From Tistrella mobilis KA081020-065 (lineage in GTDB: Bacteria; Pseudomonadota; Alphaproteobacteria; Tistrellales; Tistrellaceae): a stretch of DNA of 64,000 bases. Positions 34,579-43,743 of the stretch are shown here, piece by piece. A program made the translations under genes and the position numbers. Where the stretch lies: contig NC_017956.1 of assembly GCF_000264455.2 (NCBI RefSeq), positions 3,516,001-3,580,000 of the forward strand, written 5' to 3'. Positions within the stretch are counted from its first letter, which is position 1. Each line of letters begins with the position of its first letter. A model generated the notes under the pieces. The model saw nothing but the letters and a program-made list of their open reading frames with translations, ran no database searches and was not told the DNA's origin.

Positions 34579-35469
34579 TCAAGCAGAGGCGATGCTGCCA
34601 CCTGCCAATGCCAGAAACGCCGCCACCACCCCGATCCCGGCAAGCTCGGGCAGGCAGGACAGGCGGACATCGGCCGCCAGAAGTTCGGCAGCCGGGCCGG
34701 CGGCGGTCAGGGGGCGGTGGGCCAGGCGGGGGTCGTGGCCGGTCTCGCCGTCGAAAACGATGCCATAGCCGAGGCCGGCGGCGGTCGCTTCGCGGATCAT
34801 CTCGCGGCTGCCCAGGCTGGCCGCCATGCGGGGGGACAGGCCGATCGCCTCGGCGGCGCGCAGGAAGACCTGACGGGTGACCGAACTCGGCTCGCGCAGC
34901 AGCACCGGCAGCCCCGCCAGGGCATCCAGCGGCAGCGGGTCGCCGGACCGGGCAAGAGGATCCGCCGCCGGCACCAGCAGGGCCAGGCGCTGACGCCCCA
35001 GCACCACCCCCGCCAGCCGCGGATCGGGCTCGCTATGGCTGGCGGCGATCAGGTCCACCCGGCAGGCCAGGACATCCTCGATCAGCTGACCGGTATTACC
35101 GGTGGACAGCCGAAGCTCCACCGCCGGATGGGCGTCGGCGAAGCGCTTGGCCAGCCCCATGATCGTTGCCGGCGTGCTGAGCCCCAGCCGCACCAGCCCA
35201 CCCGCCATGGCCGGATCAGAGGCGACCGCCGCCTCAGTGCGGTCCATCAGCAGCATCACTGCCCGGACATGGGCCAGCAGCCTTTCCCCCGCCTCGGTGG
35301 GCACGGCCCCCTGGCCGCGGCGCAGAAACAGGCGCACGCCCAGCTCCGCCTCCAGCCCGCGGATCTGCACCGTCACCGCCGGCTGGGTCACCCCCAGCGA
35401 TTTGGCCGCCGCCGAGAAACCGCCCTCCACCGCCACGGCGTGGAAGGCGCGCATCTGGTTGAAGTTCAT
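34579..35469 (-). CDS. LysR-family transcriptional regulator
   Basis: A 296-residue LysR protein. The helix-turn-helix is at residues 3-62 (MRAFHAVAVEGGFSAAAKSL, GVTQPAVTVQIRGLEAELGV). The effector domain covers about 90-290 with LRLSTGNTGQLIEDVLACRV and GLGYGIVFDGE. It is divergent from the UgpB-like gene across a 150-bp gap that contains nested inverted repeats, the usual place of LysR control. It resembles the regulators found with 2-aminoethylphosphonate genes, but this is by general impression only. Confidence 0.9.
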   Translation of the reverse strand: MNFNQMRAFHAVAVEGGFSAAAKSLGVTQPAVTVQIRGLEAELGVRLFLRRGQGAVPTEAGERLLAHVRAVMLLMDRTEAAVASDPAMAGGLVRLGLSTPATIMGLAKRFADAHPAVELRLSTGNTGQLIEDVLACRVDLIAASHSEPDPRLAGVVLGRQRLALLVPAADPLARSGDPLPLDALAGLPVLLREPSSVTRQVFLRAAEAIGLSPRMAASLGSREMIREATAAGLGYGIVFDGETGHDPRLAHRPLTAAGPAAELLAADVRLSCLPELAGIGVVAAFLALAGGSIASA

Positions 35470-35512
35470 GCTGCGGGCTCCGACTGCATACGTCCGAATC
35501 CATAAGTCATCT

Positions 35513-35549
35513 TCATAAGCATGTCATAGGACATGCGTAGAGTTTATGA
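35513..35549. promoter_or_regulatory. nested inverted repeats in the lysR-ugpB gap
   Basis: Inner dyad GCATGTC-ATAG-GACATGC (35519-35536, 7-bp arms) enclosed by TCATAA (35513-35518) and TTATGA (35544-35549). The inner dyad fits a LysR-type T-N11-A site. Location between divergent lysR and the transporter genes supports an operator. Confidence 0.6.
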
Positions 35550-35619
35550 CGAAGGCGGCATCCAGACCGCTCCGACCGGGCCGATCCCTTCCTTCCCGCC
35601 ATCCCGAGGAACCAGCACC

Positions 35620-36942
35620 ATGACCACCCTCCGTCTGCGCGCGGGCCTCACCGGCCTTGTGGCGCTCACCATCGCAGGTGTCGCTGCCCCGGCCATGGCC
35701 CGGGTCGAGTTCGACCTCTGGCATGCCCATTCCCCCGACATCACGCTCGGCAAGACCATCGCCCGCTATGCGGCCGAGTTCAACGCCGCACAGAGCGACT
35801 ACCAGGTCAATGCGGTCTTCAAGGGCAGCTATGACGATGTGATCAACGGCGCCATCGCCGCCGCCCGGGCCGGCAAGGCACCGGCGATCGTGCAGGTCCA
35901 TGCGCCGGCGGCCCCCACCGTGATCTATTCAAAGGCCGCAAAGCCGGTCGACGAGGTGATGGCGGAAGCCGGTATCCAGGTCGACTGGAGCCGCTATATC
36001 CAGCCGGTCATCGCCGCCTATCAGGAAGGTGGCCACCAGATCGGCATGCCCTTCAACACCTCTACCCCGCTGATGTGGATGAACCGCGACCTGATGTCCA
36101 AGGCGGGGGTCGAGGCTGTGCCCACCACCTGGGACGAGCTGGAGGCCGCCGCCGTCAGGCTGAAGGCCGCCGGGGTGGACTGCCCGGTCGTGCCCTCCTG
36201 GCAGGAATGGACGCTGATCAAGAACTACGCCTTCATCCAGGACATCCCCGTCGCCACCCCGGCCAACGGCATGGAAGGCCCGGGGGCACGCCTCGCCGTC
36301 AACGACCCGCGCATGGTCGCCCATCTCGACCGGCTGCAGCGCTGGGTGAAAGACGGGCTGATGAGCTATCAGGGCCGCCAGTGGACCGGCGCACACGAAG
36401 CCTTCTACGCTCAGCGCTGCGCGATCATGCTGGAAAGCTCGGCCGGGTATGGCGGGATCTCACAGAAGGCCAAATTCGATTTCGCCGCGGCCATGCTGCC
36501 GGTGGAGGCCGAAACCAAGGATCCCAAGAACAGCTTCATCGGCGGCGCCGGGCTGTTCGTGATGAACGGCCAGACGCCCGAGGTCTACAAGGGTGTCGCC
36601 GCCTTCCTCGCCTTCCTGGCCGAGACCCCGCGCCAGCTGGACTGGCACAAGGTGTCGGGCTATGTCCCGATCACGCTGGACGCCTACGAGGCCGCCAAGG
36701 CCGAAGGCTATTACCAGAAATTCCCCCATCAGGAACTGGCCATCCTGCAGCTGACCCGCGGCACCCCCACGCCCAACACCCGCGGCATCCGCCTGGGCTA
36801 TCTGGTTCAGATCGACGAGATCCTGAACGAGGAGCTGGAGAACATCTGGTCGATGAAGAAGACCGCAGCCCAGGCCATGGATGACGCGGTGCGCCGCGCC
36901 AACCCGCTGTTGGAACGCTTCGAGCGCACCATCGGCCAGTAA
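35620..36942 (+). CDS. ugpB: glycerol-3-phosphate-type ABC transporter substrate-binding protein (UgpB-like)
   Basis: A 440-residue periplasmic binding protein. Signal peptide residues 1-27 end at PAMA/RVEF. The mature part follows UgpB of E. coli closely: EFDLWHAHSPDITLGK, FNTSTPLMWMNRDLMSKAG, YAGGISQ-like SSAGYGGISQKAKF, IGGAGLFVM, GYVPITLDAYEAAK, IRLGYLVQIDEI and the C-terminal TAAQAMDDAVRRAN. UgpB binds sn-glycerol-3-phosphate and glycerophosphodiesters. In this context a glycerol phosphonate or phosphodiester is a possible ligand. ATG 35620 starts at the signal peptide; permease genes follow. Confidence 0.9.
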   Translation: MTTLRLRAGLTGLVALTIAGVAAPAMARVEFDLWHAHSPDITLGKTIARYAAEFNAAQSDYQVNAVFKGSYDDVINGAIAAARAGKAPAIVQVHAPAAPTVIYSKAAKPVDEVMAEAGIQVDWSRYIQPVIAAYQEGGHQIGMPFNTSTPLMWMNRDLMSKAGVEAVPTTWDELEAAAVRLKAAGVDCPVVPSWQEWTLIKNYAFIQDIPVATPANGMEGPGARLAVNDPRMVAHLDRLQRWVKDGLMSYQGRQWTGAHEAFYAQRCAIMLESSAGYGGISQKAKFDFAAAMLPVEAETKDPKNSFIGGAGLFVMNGQTPEVYKGVAAFLAFLAETPRQLDWHKVSGYVPITLDAYEAAKAEGYYQKFPHQELAILQLTRGTPTPNTRGIRLGYLVQIDEILNEELENIWSMKKTAAQAMDDAVRRANPLLERFERTIGQ

Positions 36943-37016
36943 TACCGCGGGGCTGCCCCACCCGGCCGGGCGGACTCCTGCGGGTCCGCCCGGCACTACT
37001 TATCCCCGGATTCCCC

Positions 37017-37922
37017 ATGTCCATCCACACCCCGCCTGCCGGTGCGGTCTTCCGCGGCCGCCTGCTGCCCTGGCTGCTGCTTGCCCCACAGCTGGCCATC
37101 CTTGCCCTGTTCTTCTTCCGCCCGGCGGCGGAAGGGCTGCGGCAGGCCTTCCATCTGGCCGATCCCTTCACCGGCCGCGGCATCTATGTCGGGCTCGACA
37201 ATTTCCGGGCGCTGTTCGCCGAACCCGAATACCTGGACAGCATTCGGGCAAGCCTGATCTTCGCCGGTCTGGTGGCCGGCATCGCCATGGCGCTGGCCTT
37301 CGTCTTGGCCGCCGCGGCTGACCGGCTGCTGGGGGACCGCCCGGCCCTGCGCTCGACGATCATCTGGCCCTACGCGGTCGCCCCGGCGGTCGCAGGCGTG
37401 CTCTGGCTGTTCCTGCTGCACCCCTCCTTCGGCGTGATCGCGCGGCTGCTCCACGAGGCGGGACTGGCCTGGAACCCGCTGCTCGACGGCACCGATGCCA
37501 TGGCGCTGATCGTAGCGGCGGCCGTATGGAAGCAGGTCTCCTACAATTTCATCTTCTTCTTCGCCGCCATCCGCTCGGTGCCGAAATCGCTGATCGAGGC
37601 CGCCGCCATCGACGGGGCCGGCCCCCTGCGCCGGCTGCGCGACGTGGTCTGGCCGCTGGTCTCCCCCACCAGCTTTTTCCTGCTGGTGATGAACCTGATC
37701 TACGCCTTCTTCGACAGTTTCGGCATCGTCGACGCCATCACCGAAGGCGGCCCCGGCGGGGCCACCCGGCTGATGGTCTACAAGGCCTATCGCGACGGTT
37801 TTCAGGCCCAGGATCTGGGCGGGTCGGCGGCACAGTCGATCGTGCTGATGGCGCTGGTCGGCGTGCTGACGGTCATCCAGTTCGGCTGGATCGAGCGCAA
37901 GGTGTCCTATGCCCGCAGCTGA
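37017..37922 (+). CDS. ugpA: ABC transporter permease, UgpA-like
   Basis: A 301-residue inner-membrane permease with six helices. It follows E. coli UgpA through most of its length: LPWLLLAPQLAILALFFFRPA, WPYAVAPAVAGVLWLFLLHPS, VWKQVSYNFIFFFAAI, the EAA loop SLIEAAAIDGAGPLRRL, and MNLIYAFFDSFGIVDA. The end overlaps the next permease gene by 14 bp. Confidence 0.93.
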   Translation: MSIHTPPAGAVFRGRLLPWLLLAPQLAILALFFFRPAAEGLRQAFHLADPFTGRGIYVGLDNFRALFAEPEYLDSIRASLIFAGLVAGIAMALAFVLAAAADRLLGDRPALRSTIIWPYAVAPAVAGVLWLFLLHPSFGVIARLLHEAGLAWNPLLDGTDAMALIVAAAVWKQVSYNFIFFFAAIRSVPKSLIEAAAIDGAGPLRRLRDVVWPLVSPTSFFLLVMNLIYAFFDSFGIVDAITEGGPGGATRLMVYKAYRDGFQAQDLGGSAAQSIVLMALVGVLTVIQFGWIERKVSYARS

Positions 37923-38838
37923 TCCGAAAGCCGCTCCGAAAGCCGCACCCGCGGGCGGCATGGTCCGCCGCGACCCGGTCTTCCGGGCGGTCGCCGCCGG
38001 CGTCTTCCTGGCCGGCGCCCTGGTCATGCTGCTGCCGGTCTGGTATGCCCTGGCCATCGCCTCGATGCCCGAAGACGGTCGCCTGTCGATCGGCAGCCTG
38101 CCGGGCCCTGCGCTGATCAACACGCTCGCCGCTGTGATCCTGGATCCGGTGATCCAGCGGCAGCTGTTCAACAGCCTGGTCATGGCGGCGGCGATCACCG
38201 CAGGCAAGATCGCGATTTCGCTGACGGCCGGCTTTGCGGTGGTCTATTTCCGCTTCCGCGGCCGGGCGCTGGCCTTCTGGGCGATTTTCCTGTCGCTGAT
38301 GCTGCCGGTCGAAGTCCGGATCGTGCCGACCTATGCGGTCGCGGCCGATCCACTGGCGCCCCTGATCGGAGGCTTGCGCCTGCTCGGCATCGAGATCGGG
38401 CTCTCGCCCTCGCTGCTCGACACCCATGCAGGCCTGGTGCTGCCGCTGATCGCCTCGGCCACCGCCACCTTTCTTTATCGCCAGGTCTTCCTGGCCGTAC
38501 CGGCGGATCTGGTAGAGGCCGCCCGGATCGACGGCGCCGGGCCGCTGCGCTTCCTGCGCGACGTGGCCCTGCCGCTGGCAGCACCGGCGACGGCGGCGCT
38601 GGCGGTCATCCTGTTCGTCTATGGCTGGAACCAGTATCTCTGGCCGCTGCTGATCACCACCGACGAGCGGATGGCAACCGTGGTGATGGGGGTGGCACGC
38701 ACCCTGCCCACCGACAACGCCGAAACCCGTTGGGGGCTGACCATGGGGCGGGCGCTGGTCGCGATGGCGCCGCCGGTGATCCTGGTTCTGGTTCTGCAGC
38801 GCCGGCTTGTGGCCGGGCTGACCGATGTCGGCAAGTAG
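37909..38838 (+). CDS. ugpE: ABC transporter permease, UgpE-like
   Basis: A 309-residue permease, second half of the channel. EAA loop DLVEAARIDGAGPLRFL, then YGWNQYLWPLLITTDERM as in UgpE. The first 20 residues are Ala/Pro-rich and lie before the first helix; Met18 is an alternative start. In E. coli the operon continues with the ATPase ugpC and the phosphodiesterase ugpQ; both are absent here and the next gene is the peptidase sppA, so an ATPase from elsewhere must energise the importer. Confidence 0.92.
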   Translation: MPAADPKAAPKAAPAGGMVRRDPVFRAVAAGVFLAGALVMLLPVWYALAIASMPEDGRLSIGSLPGPALINTLAAVILDPVIQRQLFNSLVMAAAITAGKIAISLTAGFAVVYFRFRGRALAFWAIFLSLMLPVEVRIVPTYAVAADPLAPLIGGLRLLGIEIGLSPSLLDTHAGLVLPLIASATATFLYRQVFLAVPADLVEAARIDGAGPLRFLRDVALPLAAPATAALAVILFVYGWNQYLWPLLITTDERMATVVMGVARTLPTDNAETRWGLTMGRALVAMAPPVILVLVLQRRLVAGLTDVGK

Positions 38839-38946
38839 CGCCCCCGGCGCTTATCCCCTTGGCCGGCAAGGGTCCAAGCGGCTATAGATGTCGCCGAGGC
38901 GCCGCCGCCGGGCGGCGCGGGACCAAGCCGGAAGGAAGCCGACCCC

Positions 38947-39903
38947 ATGTCTCCGTTCGATGCGTCTCCGTTCGACGCCGACCGTGCGGTCGATCGACGC
39001 CGCCTGAAGCGGGGTCTGACCTTCTGGCGCATCGCCGCCATCGTGCTGGCCGCCATCCTGGGCGGCATCGTCTTCCGGGCCACGGATATCGGTGGCAGCG
39101 GCGCGTTCAAGGGCGACCGCATCGCCGAACTCACCATCGACGGCTTCATCGCCCCGGATGACGAGCTGTACGACCGGCTGGACGAGGCCCGGGAGGATCC
39201 CGCGGTCAAGGCGCTGATCCTGCGCATCGACAGCGGCGGCGGCAGTTCGATCGGCGGCGAGTTGAACTACGAAAAGCTCCGCGAGGTTGCCGCCGAAAAG
39301 CCGGTGGTGGCGGTGATGGAAGGCATTGCCGCCTCGGCCGCCTATATGACCGCCCTCGGTGCCGACCGGATCTATGCCCATGGCGAGACGCTGACCGGCT
39401 CGATCGGCGTCTATCTTCAGGCGGTGGAGGCGACCGAGCTGCTGCGCTCGATCGGCATCGAGGCCGATCTGATCAAAAGCTCGGTGATCAAGGGCCAGCC
39501 CAACCCGCTGGAAGCGCTGAGCGACGAAGCCCGTGCCGCACTCGCCGACGTGGTGGCCGACAGCTACGGCTATTTCCGCGGCCTTGTGGCCGATCGTCGC
39601 AGCCTTGCGGGCGAAAAGCTCGATGCGGTGGCCGATGGCCGGGTCTTCACCGGCCGCCAGGCGCTTGCGGCCGGGCTGATCGACGGTCTTGGCGGCAAAA
39701 AGGCCGCCCTTGCCTGGCTTGAAGGCGAAAAGGGGCTGGACGCGGACCTCCCGATCGAGGATATCACCCCCCGTCCGGAAGACGGGCGTGGGCTGCTGGG
39801 TGCCGCGGCGGATGCCGTGGTCGAAGCCCTGCTCAAAAATACCGAACTGTCAGAACGGCTTAGAGTTGACGGACTGGTATCGGTTTGGCAACCTCGCCCC
39901 TGA
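38947..39903 (+). CDS. sppA: signal peptide peptidase SppA, S49 family
   Basis: A 318-residue membrane-bound serine peptidase that clears cut signal peptides. One N-terminal membrane helix (residues about 27-45) anchors it. The catalytic serine is in GIAASAAYMTALGADRIYAH and the lysine in DLIKSSVIKG, where the short SppA type has it. The first substrate loop reads RIDSGGGSSIGG, where most members have RIDSPGG. The gene belongs to the conserved sppA-ihfB-lapA-pyrF-trp run. Confidence 0.9.
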   Translation: MSPFDASPFDADRAVDRRRLKRGLTFWRIAAIVLAAILGGIVFRATDIGGSGAFKGDRIAELTIDGFIAPDDELYDRLDEAREDPAVKALILRIDSGGGSSIGGELNYEKLREVAAEKPVVAVMEGIAASAAYMTALGADRIYAHGETLTGSIGVYLQAVEATELLRSIGIEADLIKSSVIKGQPNPLEALSDEARAALADVVADSYGYFRGLVADRRSLAGEKLDAVADGRVFTGRQALAAGLIDGLGGKKAALAWLEGEKGLDADLPIEDITPRPEDGRGLLGAAADAVVEALLKNTELSERLRVDGLVSVWQPRP

Positions 39904-40053
39904 CTTGAACATGACGGATGCATGACCGCCGGCGGGCCCTGAATACGGCCCGCGAGGACGGTGGCGCAGTGCCGCCATTTCCGGCCGCCGATCCTGCGGC
40001 CCGCCCCAGGCGCGGCCCGCTTCACATGCCTTCACCAGGGACCATTTACCACC

Positions 40054-40335
40054 ATGACCAAGTCGGAGCTGATTGCCCGCCTCGCTGCGAGCCATCCCCA
40101 TCTCTATCAGCGCGACGTCGAGCAGATCGTGAGCACCGTCTTTGACGAGATCTCCGAAGCGCTGGCGCGAGGCGACCGGGTCGAGCTGCGCGGTTTCGGG
40201 GCGTTCTCGGTGAAGCACCGCCGCTCGCGCACCGGCCGCAACCCGCGCACCGGCGATACGGTCAATGTGCCGTCGAAGTTCGTGCCCTTCTTCAAGACCG
40301 GCAAGGAACTGCGCGACCGCCTGAACGGCGAGTGA
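40054..40335 (+). CDS. ihfB: integration host factor subunit beta
   Basis: A 93-residue DNA-bending protein. It starts [11 protein letters not shown], has the helical dimer part [16 protein letters not shown], and the DNA-arm motif [22 protein letters not shown] with [20 protein letters not shown] 40054 is preferred over upstream frames, since the domain starts there. It pairs with IhfA encoded elsewhere. Confidence 0.95.
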   Translation: MTKSELIARLAASHPHLYQRDVEQIVSTVFDEISEALARGDRVELRGFGAFSVKHRRSRTGRNPRTGDTVNVPSKFVPFFKTGKELRDRLNGE

Positions 40336-40364
40336 CCCCGCGGCCGGTCCACGCAGAGACGACG

Positions 40365-40388
40365 ACGCGCGCCACAGGCGCGCGTTTT
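40365..40388 (+). terminator. rho-independent terminator after ihfB
   Basis: ACGCGCGCC-ACA-GGCGCGCGT, a perfect 9-bp stem, followed by TTTTC. Starts 30 bp after the ihfB stop. Confidence 0.75.
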
Positions 40389-40476
40389 CGGTTATGATCG
40401 GACCATTGCGGACCTGGCCCCCGGTCTCCGTCCGCCGGTTTTTGCCCGTTCGCTCATCCGGAGGATGTAAGGCCCC

Positions 40477-40851
40477 ATGCTGCGCGCCCTGAAACTCGCC
40501 CTGCTCGCCCTGATCGCGATCATCGTTGCCGCCTTCGCGATCGGCAATCGGGATGGCGTGGTGCTGTCGCTGTGGCCCTTCGGTCTGGAACTGGCCCTGC
40601 CGCTGTTCCTGGCGCTGGAGGCGACCCTGCTGATCGGCCTGGTGCTGGGCGGGCTGGTGGCCTGGCTCCGCGCCGGCCGCCACCGGACCCGCGCCCGCCG
40701 CCTGGCCCGCCGGGTGGAAGAGCTGGAGGGAGAGCTGCATCGCCTGCGTTCCGGCGCTGCCCGCCCGGCCGCTCCGGCGGCACCGGCCGGGCCCGCCCTC
40801 GGCACGGCAGAGGCCGCCCCCCGGCTTGCCGGCAGCCGCGACGCCGCCTGA
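40477..40851 (+). CDS. lapA: LapA family (DUF1049) membrane protein
   Basis: A 124-residue inner-membrane protein. Two hydrophobic helices (residues about 3-22 and 39-63) are joined by NRDGVVLSLWPFGLEL. A basic, coiled part (RRLARRVEELEGELHRL) and a Pro/Ala tail follow. LapA works in assembly of lipopolysaccharide in E. coli with LapB; here no LapB gene is adjacent. Alphaproteobacteria usually have this gene between ihfB and the trp genes, as here. Confidence 0.85.
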   Translation: MLRALKLALLALIAIIVAAFAIGNRDGVVLSLWPFGLELALPLFLALEATLLIGLVLGGLVAWLRAGRHRTRARRLARRVEELEGELHRLRSGAARPAAPAAPAGPALGTAEAAPRLAGSRDAA

Positions 40852-41038
40852 TCCGCACCCGATACATGGCCGCCATCCGGCCTGCATCGACCGGCCTGTA
40901 TCGACACAGGCACCCTTGCCCCGCCCCTGCACCGGCCCCATGTGACGCTGCGACCCGCAGCGGCGCGCCCGGAATGGTATAGGAAGCGGGCTTCGGCCTC
41001 TGGTATAAGCCCGGAGGTTCGCGACATACCGGAAGACC

Positions 41039-41800
41039 ATGAGCAAGATCACGCCTCCCCGTTTCGACAATCCGCTCTTCGTCGCCATCGACACGACCGA
41101 TGCCGGCCGCGCCGCGGCACTGGCCCGTGCGGTCGCCTCGTCCGCCGGCGGCATCAAGCTCGGGCTCGAATTCTTCATGGCCAACGGGGCCGGAGGCGTG
41201 CACGCGGTGCGGGCGGCTGCCCCCGATCTGCCGCTGTTCCTGGACCTGAAGTTCCACGACATTCCGAATACGGTCGCAGGTGCGGTGCGCGCCGTGGCGC
41301 CGCTGGCCCCGGCCCTGCTCACCATCCATGCCTCGGGCGGGCCGGCCATGATCCGCGCCGCGCGCGAAGCGGCGGCGGAAGCCGCCGACCGGCTGGGCAT
41401 CGCCACACCGCCGGCCGTGGTGGCCGTCACCGTGCTCACCAGCCTGGACGATACCGACCTCATGTCGGTCGGCCAGCGCGGGCCTTCGGGCGATCAGGTG
41501 CTGCGGCTGACCGACACGGCGCTGGCGCATGGGGCGGCGGGCGTGGTCTGTGCACCCACGGAACTCGTCCGGCTGCGCGGGCGTTTCGGCGCCCAACCGC
41601 TGATGGTGGTGCCCGGCATCCGGCCGGCCGATGCCGCCCGCGGCGATCAGAAGCGGGTCATGACCCCGGCCGAGGCCCGCAGTGCCGGTGCCGACGTGCT
41701 GGTGGTCGGTCGCCCGATCACCGGTGCCGACGATCCGGCGGACGCCGCCGCCCGGATCGCCCAAGAGATTGCGGCGGCCGAACTGACGGGAGCTGCCTGA
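41039..41800 (+). CDS. pyrF: orotidine 5'-phosphate decarboxylase
   Basis: Last step of UMP synthesis, 253 residues, TIM barrel. The active-site block is [20 protein letters not shown] (Asp-x-Lys-x2-Asp), with AIDTTD at the start and VVPGIRP and VVGRPI at the phosphate end. It lies 3 bp before trpF. Confidence 0.95.
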   Translation: MSKITPPRFDNPLFVAIDTTDAGRAAALARAVASSAGGIKLGLEFFMANGAGGVHAVRAAAPDLPLFLDLKFHDIPNTVAGAVRAVAPLAPALLTIHASGGPAMIRAAREAAAEAADRLGIATPPAVVAVTVLTSLDDTDLMSVGQRGPSGDQVLRLTDTALAHGAAGVVCAPTELVRLRGRFGAQPLMVVPGIRPADAARGDQKRVMTPAEARSAGADVLVVGRPITGADDPADAAARIAQEIAAAELTGAA

Positions 41801-41803
41801 CCC

Positions 41804-42508
41804 ATGACCGCGCCGGCCGGCCCTTCATCCACCTCATCCCCCGCGATCAAGATCTGCGGCCTCAACCGGCCCGACATGATCCGGACGGCGATCGAGGCCG
41901 GCGCCACCCATCTGGGTTTCGTGCATTTCGCGCCCTCGCCGCGCCATGTCGATCATGCCGATCTGGCGCGCCTGGCGGACGGCCTGCCCCGAGGCGGCCC
42001 GGCCAAGGTGCTGCTGACGGTCGATGCCGACTGGCCGGTGCTGGATGCAGCGGTGGATGCGCTGGGCCCCGATCTGCTGCAGCTGCACGGCCACGAGACG
42101 CCCGAGCGGATCGATGCGGTGCGCAGCCGCTATCGCCTGCCGGTGATCAAGGCGGCCGGCATCGCCGATGCCGCCGATATCGCGGCGCTGAAGCCTTTGG
42201 CCGCCACGGCCGACCTGCTGCTGCTGGATGCCCGTCCGCCGCGCGATGCCACCCGCCCCGGCGGGCTCGGCCAGGCCTTCGACTGGCGCCTGCTTTCAGG
42301 CGCGGAATTTGCGGCGGCCATCGGCCAAACCCCCTGGTGGCTGGCCGGCGGTCTGACCCCGGCGACGGTGGCGGACGCGATCACCCGGACCCGCCCCCAG
42401 GGTGTCGACGTCTCATCGGGCGTGGAAAGCGCCCCCGGGGTCAAGGATCCCGCAGCGATCCGGGCCTTCGTTTCCGCGGCGCGCGCCGCCTTCGACCTCA
42501 AGACCTGA
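41804..42508 (+). CDS. trpF: phosphoribosylanthranilate isomerase
   Basis: Third step specific to tryptophan synthesis, 234 residues, TIM barrel. Motifs: [12 protein letters not shown] with the catalytic cysteine, [43 protein letters not shown] with the acid, and [13 protein letters not shown] then [14 protein letters not shown]. Codes with trpB and trpA for the last steps of the pathway. Confidence 0.95.
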   Translation: MTAPAGPSSTSSPAIKICGLNRPDMIRTAIEAGATHLGFVHFAPSPRHVDHADLARLADGLPRGGPAKVLLTVDADWPVLDAAVDALGPDLLQLHGHETPERIDAVRSRYRLPVIKAAGIADAADIAALKPLAATADLLLLDARPPRDATRPGGLGQAFDWRLLSGAEFAAAIGQTPWWLAGGLTPATVADAITRTRPQGVDVSSGVESAPGVKDPAAIRAFVSAARAAFDLKT

Positions 42509-42528
42509 CAGTCAGGAACAGCCGGTTC

Positions 42529-43743
42529 ATGTCGCATACACCCAACACCTACCGTTCCGGGCCGGACGAGCACGGCCGTTTCGGACTGTTCGGCGGCCGT
42601 TTCGTCGCCGAGACCCTGATGCCGCTGATCCTGGAGCTTGAGCGGGCCTACGAGGCGGCGCGGCAGGATCCCGGATTTGCCGCCGAGATGGCCCTGTTTC
42701 AGCGCGACTATGTCGGCCGGCCGAGCCCGCTCTATCTGGCCGAACGGCTGACGGAGCATCTGGGCGGCGCGAAGATCTACTTCAAGCGCGACGAGCTGAA
42801 CCACACCGGCGCGCACAAGATCAACAACGTGCTGGGCCAGCTGCTGGTCGCGAAGCGCATGGGCAAGAAGCGGATCATCGCCGAGACCGGCGCCGGTCAG
42901 CATGGCGTCGCCACCGCCACCATGTGCGCGCGCCTCGGCATGGACTGCGTCGTCTATATGGGCGAAACCGACATCGTCCGCCAGAAGCCCAACGTGTTCC
43001 GCATGCGCCTGCTCGGCGCCGAGGTGCGCGGCGTGTCGTCGGGCACCGCGACCCTCAAGGATGCGATGAACGAAGCCCTGCGGGACTGGGTGTCGAATGT
43101 CGACGACACCTTCTACTGCATCGGCACCGCGGCCGGGCCGCACCCCTATCCGATGATGGTCCGCGATTTCCAGTCGATCATCGGCGAGGAGACGAAGGCC
43201 CAGGTTCTGGAGCGCGAAGGCCGGCTGCCCGACATGCTGGTCGCCTGCATCGGCGGCGGTTCCAACGCCATCGGCCTGTTCCATCCCTTCCTCGACGACG
43301 ACGGGGTACGGATGATCGGCGTCGAGGCGGCGGGCCACGGCATCGAGACCGGCGAACATGCCGCCTCGCTGGCCGGCGGCCGTCCGGGCGTGCTGCACGG
43401 CAACCGCACCTATCTGCTGCAGGATGCCGACGGGCAGATCCTGAACGCCCATTCGATCTCGGCCGGCCTGGACTATCCCGGCATCGGCCCCGAGCATTCC
43501 TGGCTGCGCGATATCGGCCGGGTGGAATATGCGGCCGTCACCGACCGCGAGGCGCTCGACGCCTTCCAGCTCTGCGCGCGCCTTGAAGGCATCCTGCCGG
43601 CGCTGGAACCCGCCCATGCGGTGGCGCAGGTGGTCAAGACCGCCCCCACCCTGGCCCGCGACGCCATTCTGGTGATGAACATGTGCGGCCGCGGCGACAA
43701 GGACGTCTTCACCGTCGCCGAAGCCCTGGGAGTGGACCTGTGA
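42529..43743 (+). CDS. trpB: tryptophan synthase beta chain
   Basis: Joins indole and serine with PLP; 404 residues. Motifs: [24 protein letters not shown]-like [12 protein letters not shown], the PLP lysine in [37 protein letters not shown] and GRGDKDV. ATG 42529 is the conserved start. The alpha chain starts inside its stop codon. Confidence 0.97.
   Translation: MSHTPNTYRSGPDEHGRFGLFGGRFVAETLMPLILELERAYEAARQDPGFAAEMALFQRDYVGRPSPLYLAERLTEHLGGAKIYFKRDELNHTGAHKINNVLGQLLVAKRMGKKRIIAETGAGQHGVATATMCARLGMDCVVYMGETDIVRQKPNVFRMRLLGAEVRGVSSGTATLKDAMNEALRDWVSNVDDTFYCIGTAAGPHPYPMMVRDFQSIIGEETKAQVLEREGRLPDMLVACIGGGSNAIGLFHPFLDDDGVRMIGVEAAGHGIETGEHAASLAGGRPGVLHGNRTYLLQDADGQILNAHSISAGLDYPGIGPEHSWLRDIGRVEYAAVTDREALDAFQLCARLEGILPALEPAHAVAQVVKTAPTLARDAILVMNMCGRGDKDVFTVAEALGVDL

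Noticed and set aside
35504-35527. PHO box upstream of the UgpB-like gene (AAGTCAT and ATGTCAT)
   Set aside because: The two units are 17 bp apart instead of 11, and the second one is better explained as part of the perfect inner dyad.
40942-42528. A frame running through pyrF and trpF into trpB, looking like a giant N-terminal extension of TrpB
   Set aside because: pyrF and trpF occupy another frame with all motifs; TrpB homology starts exactly at ATG 42529.
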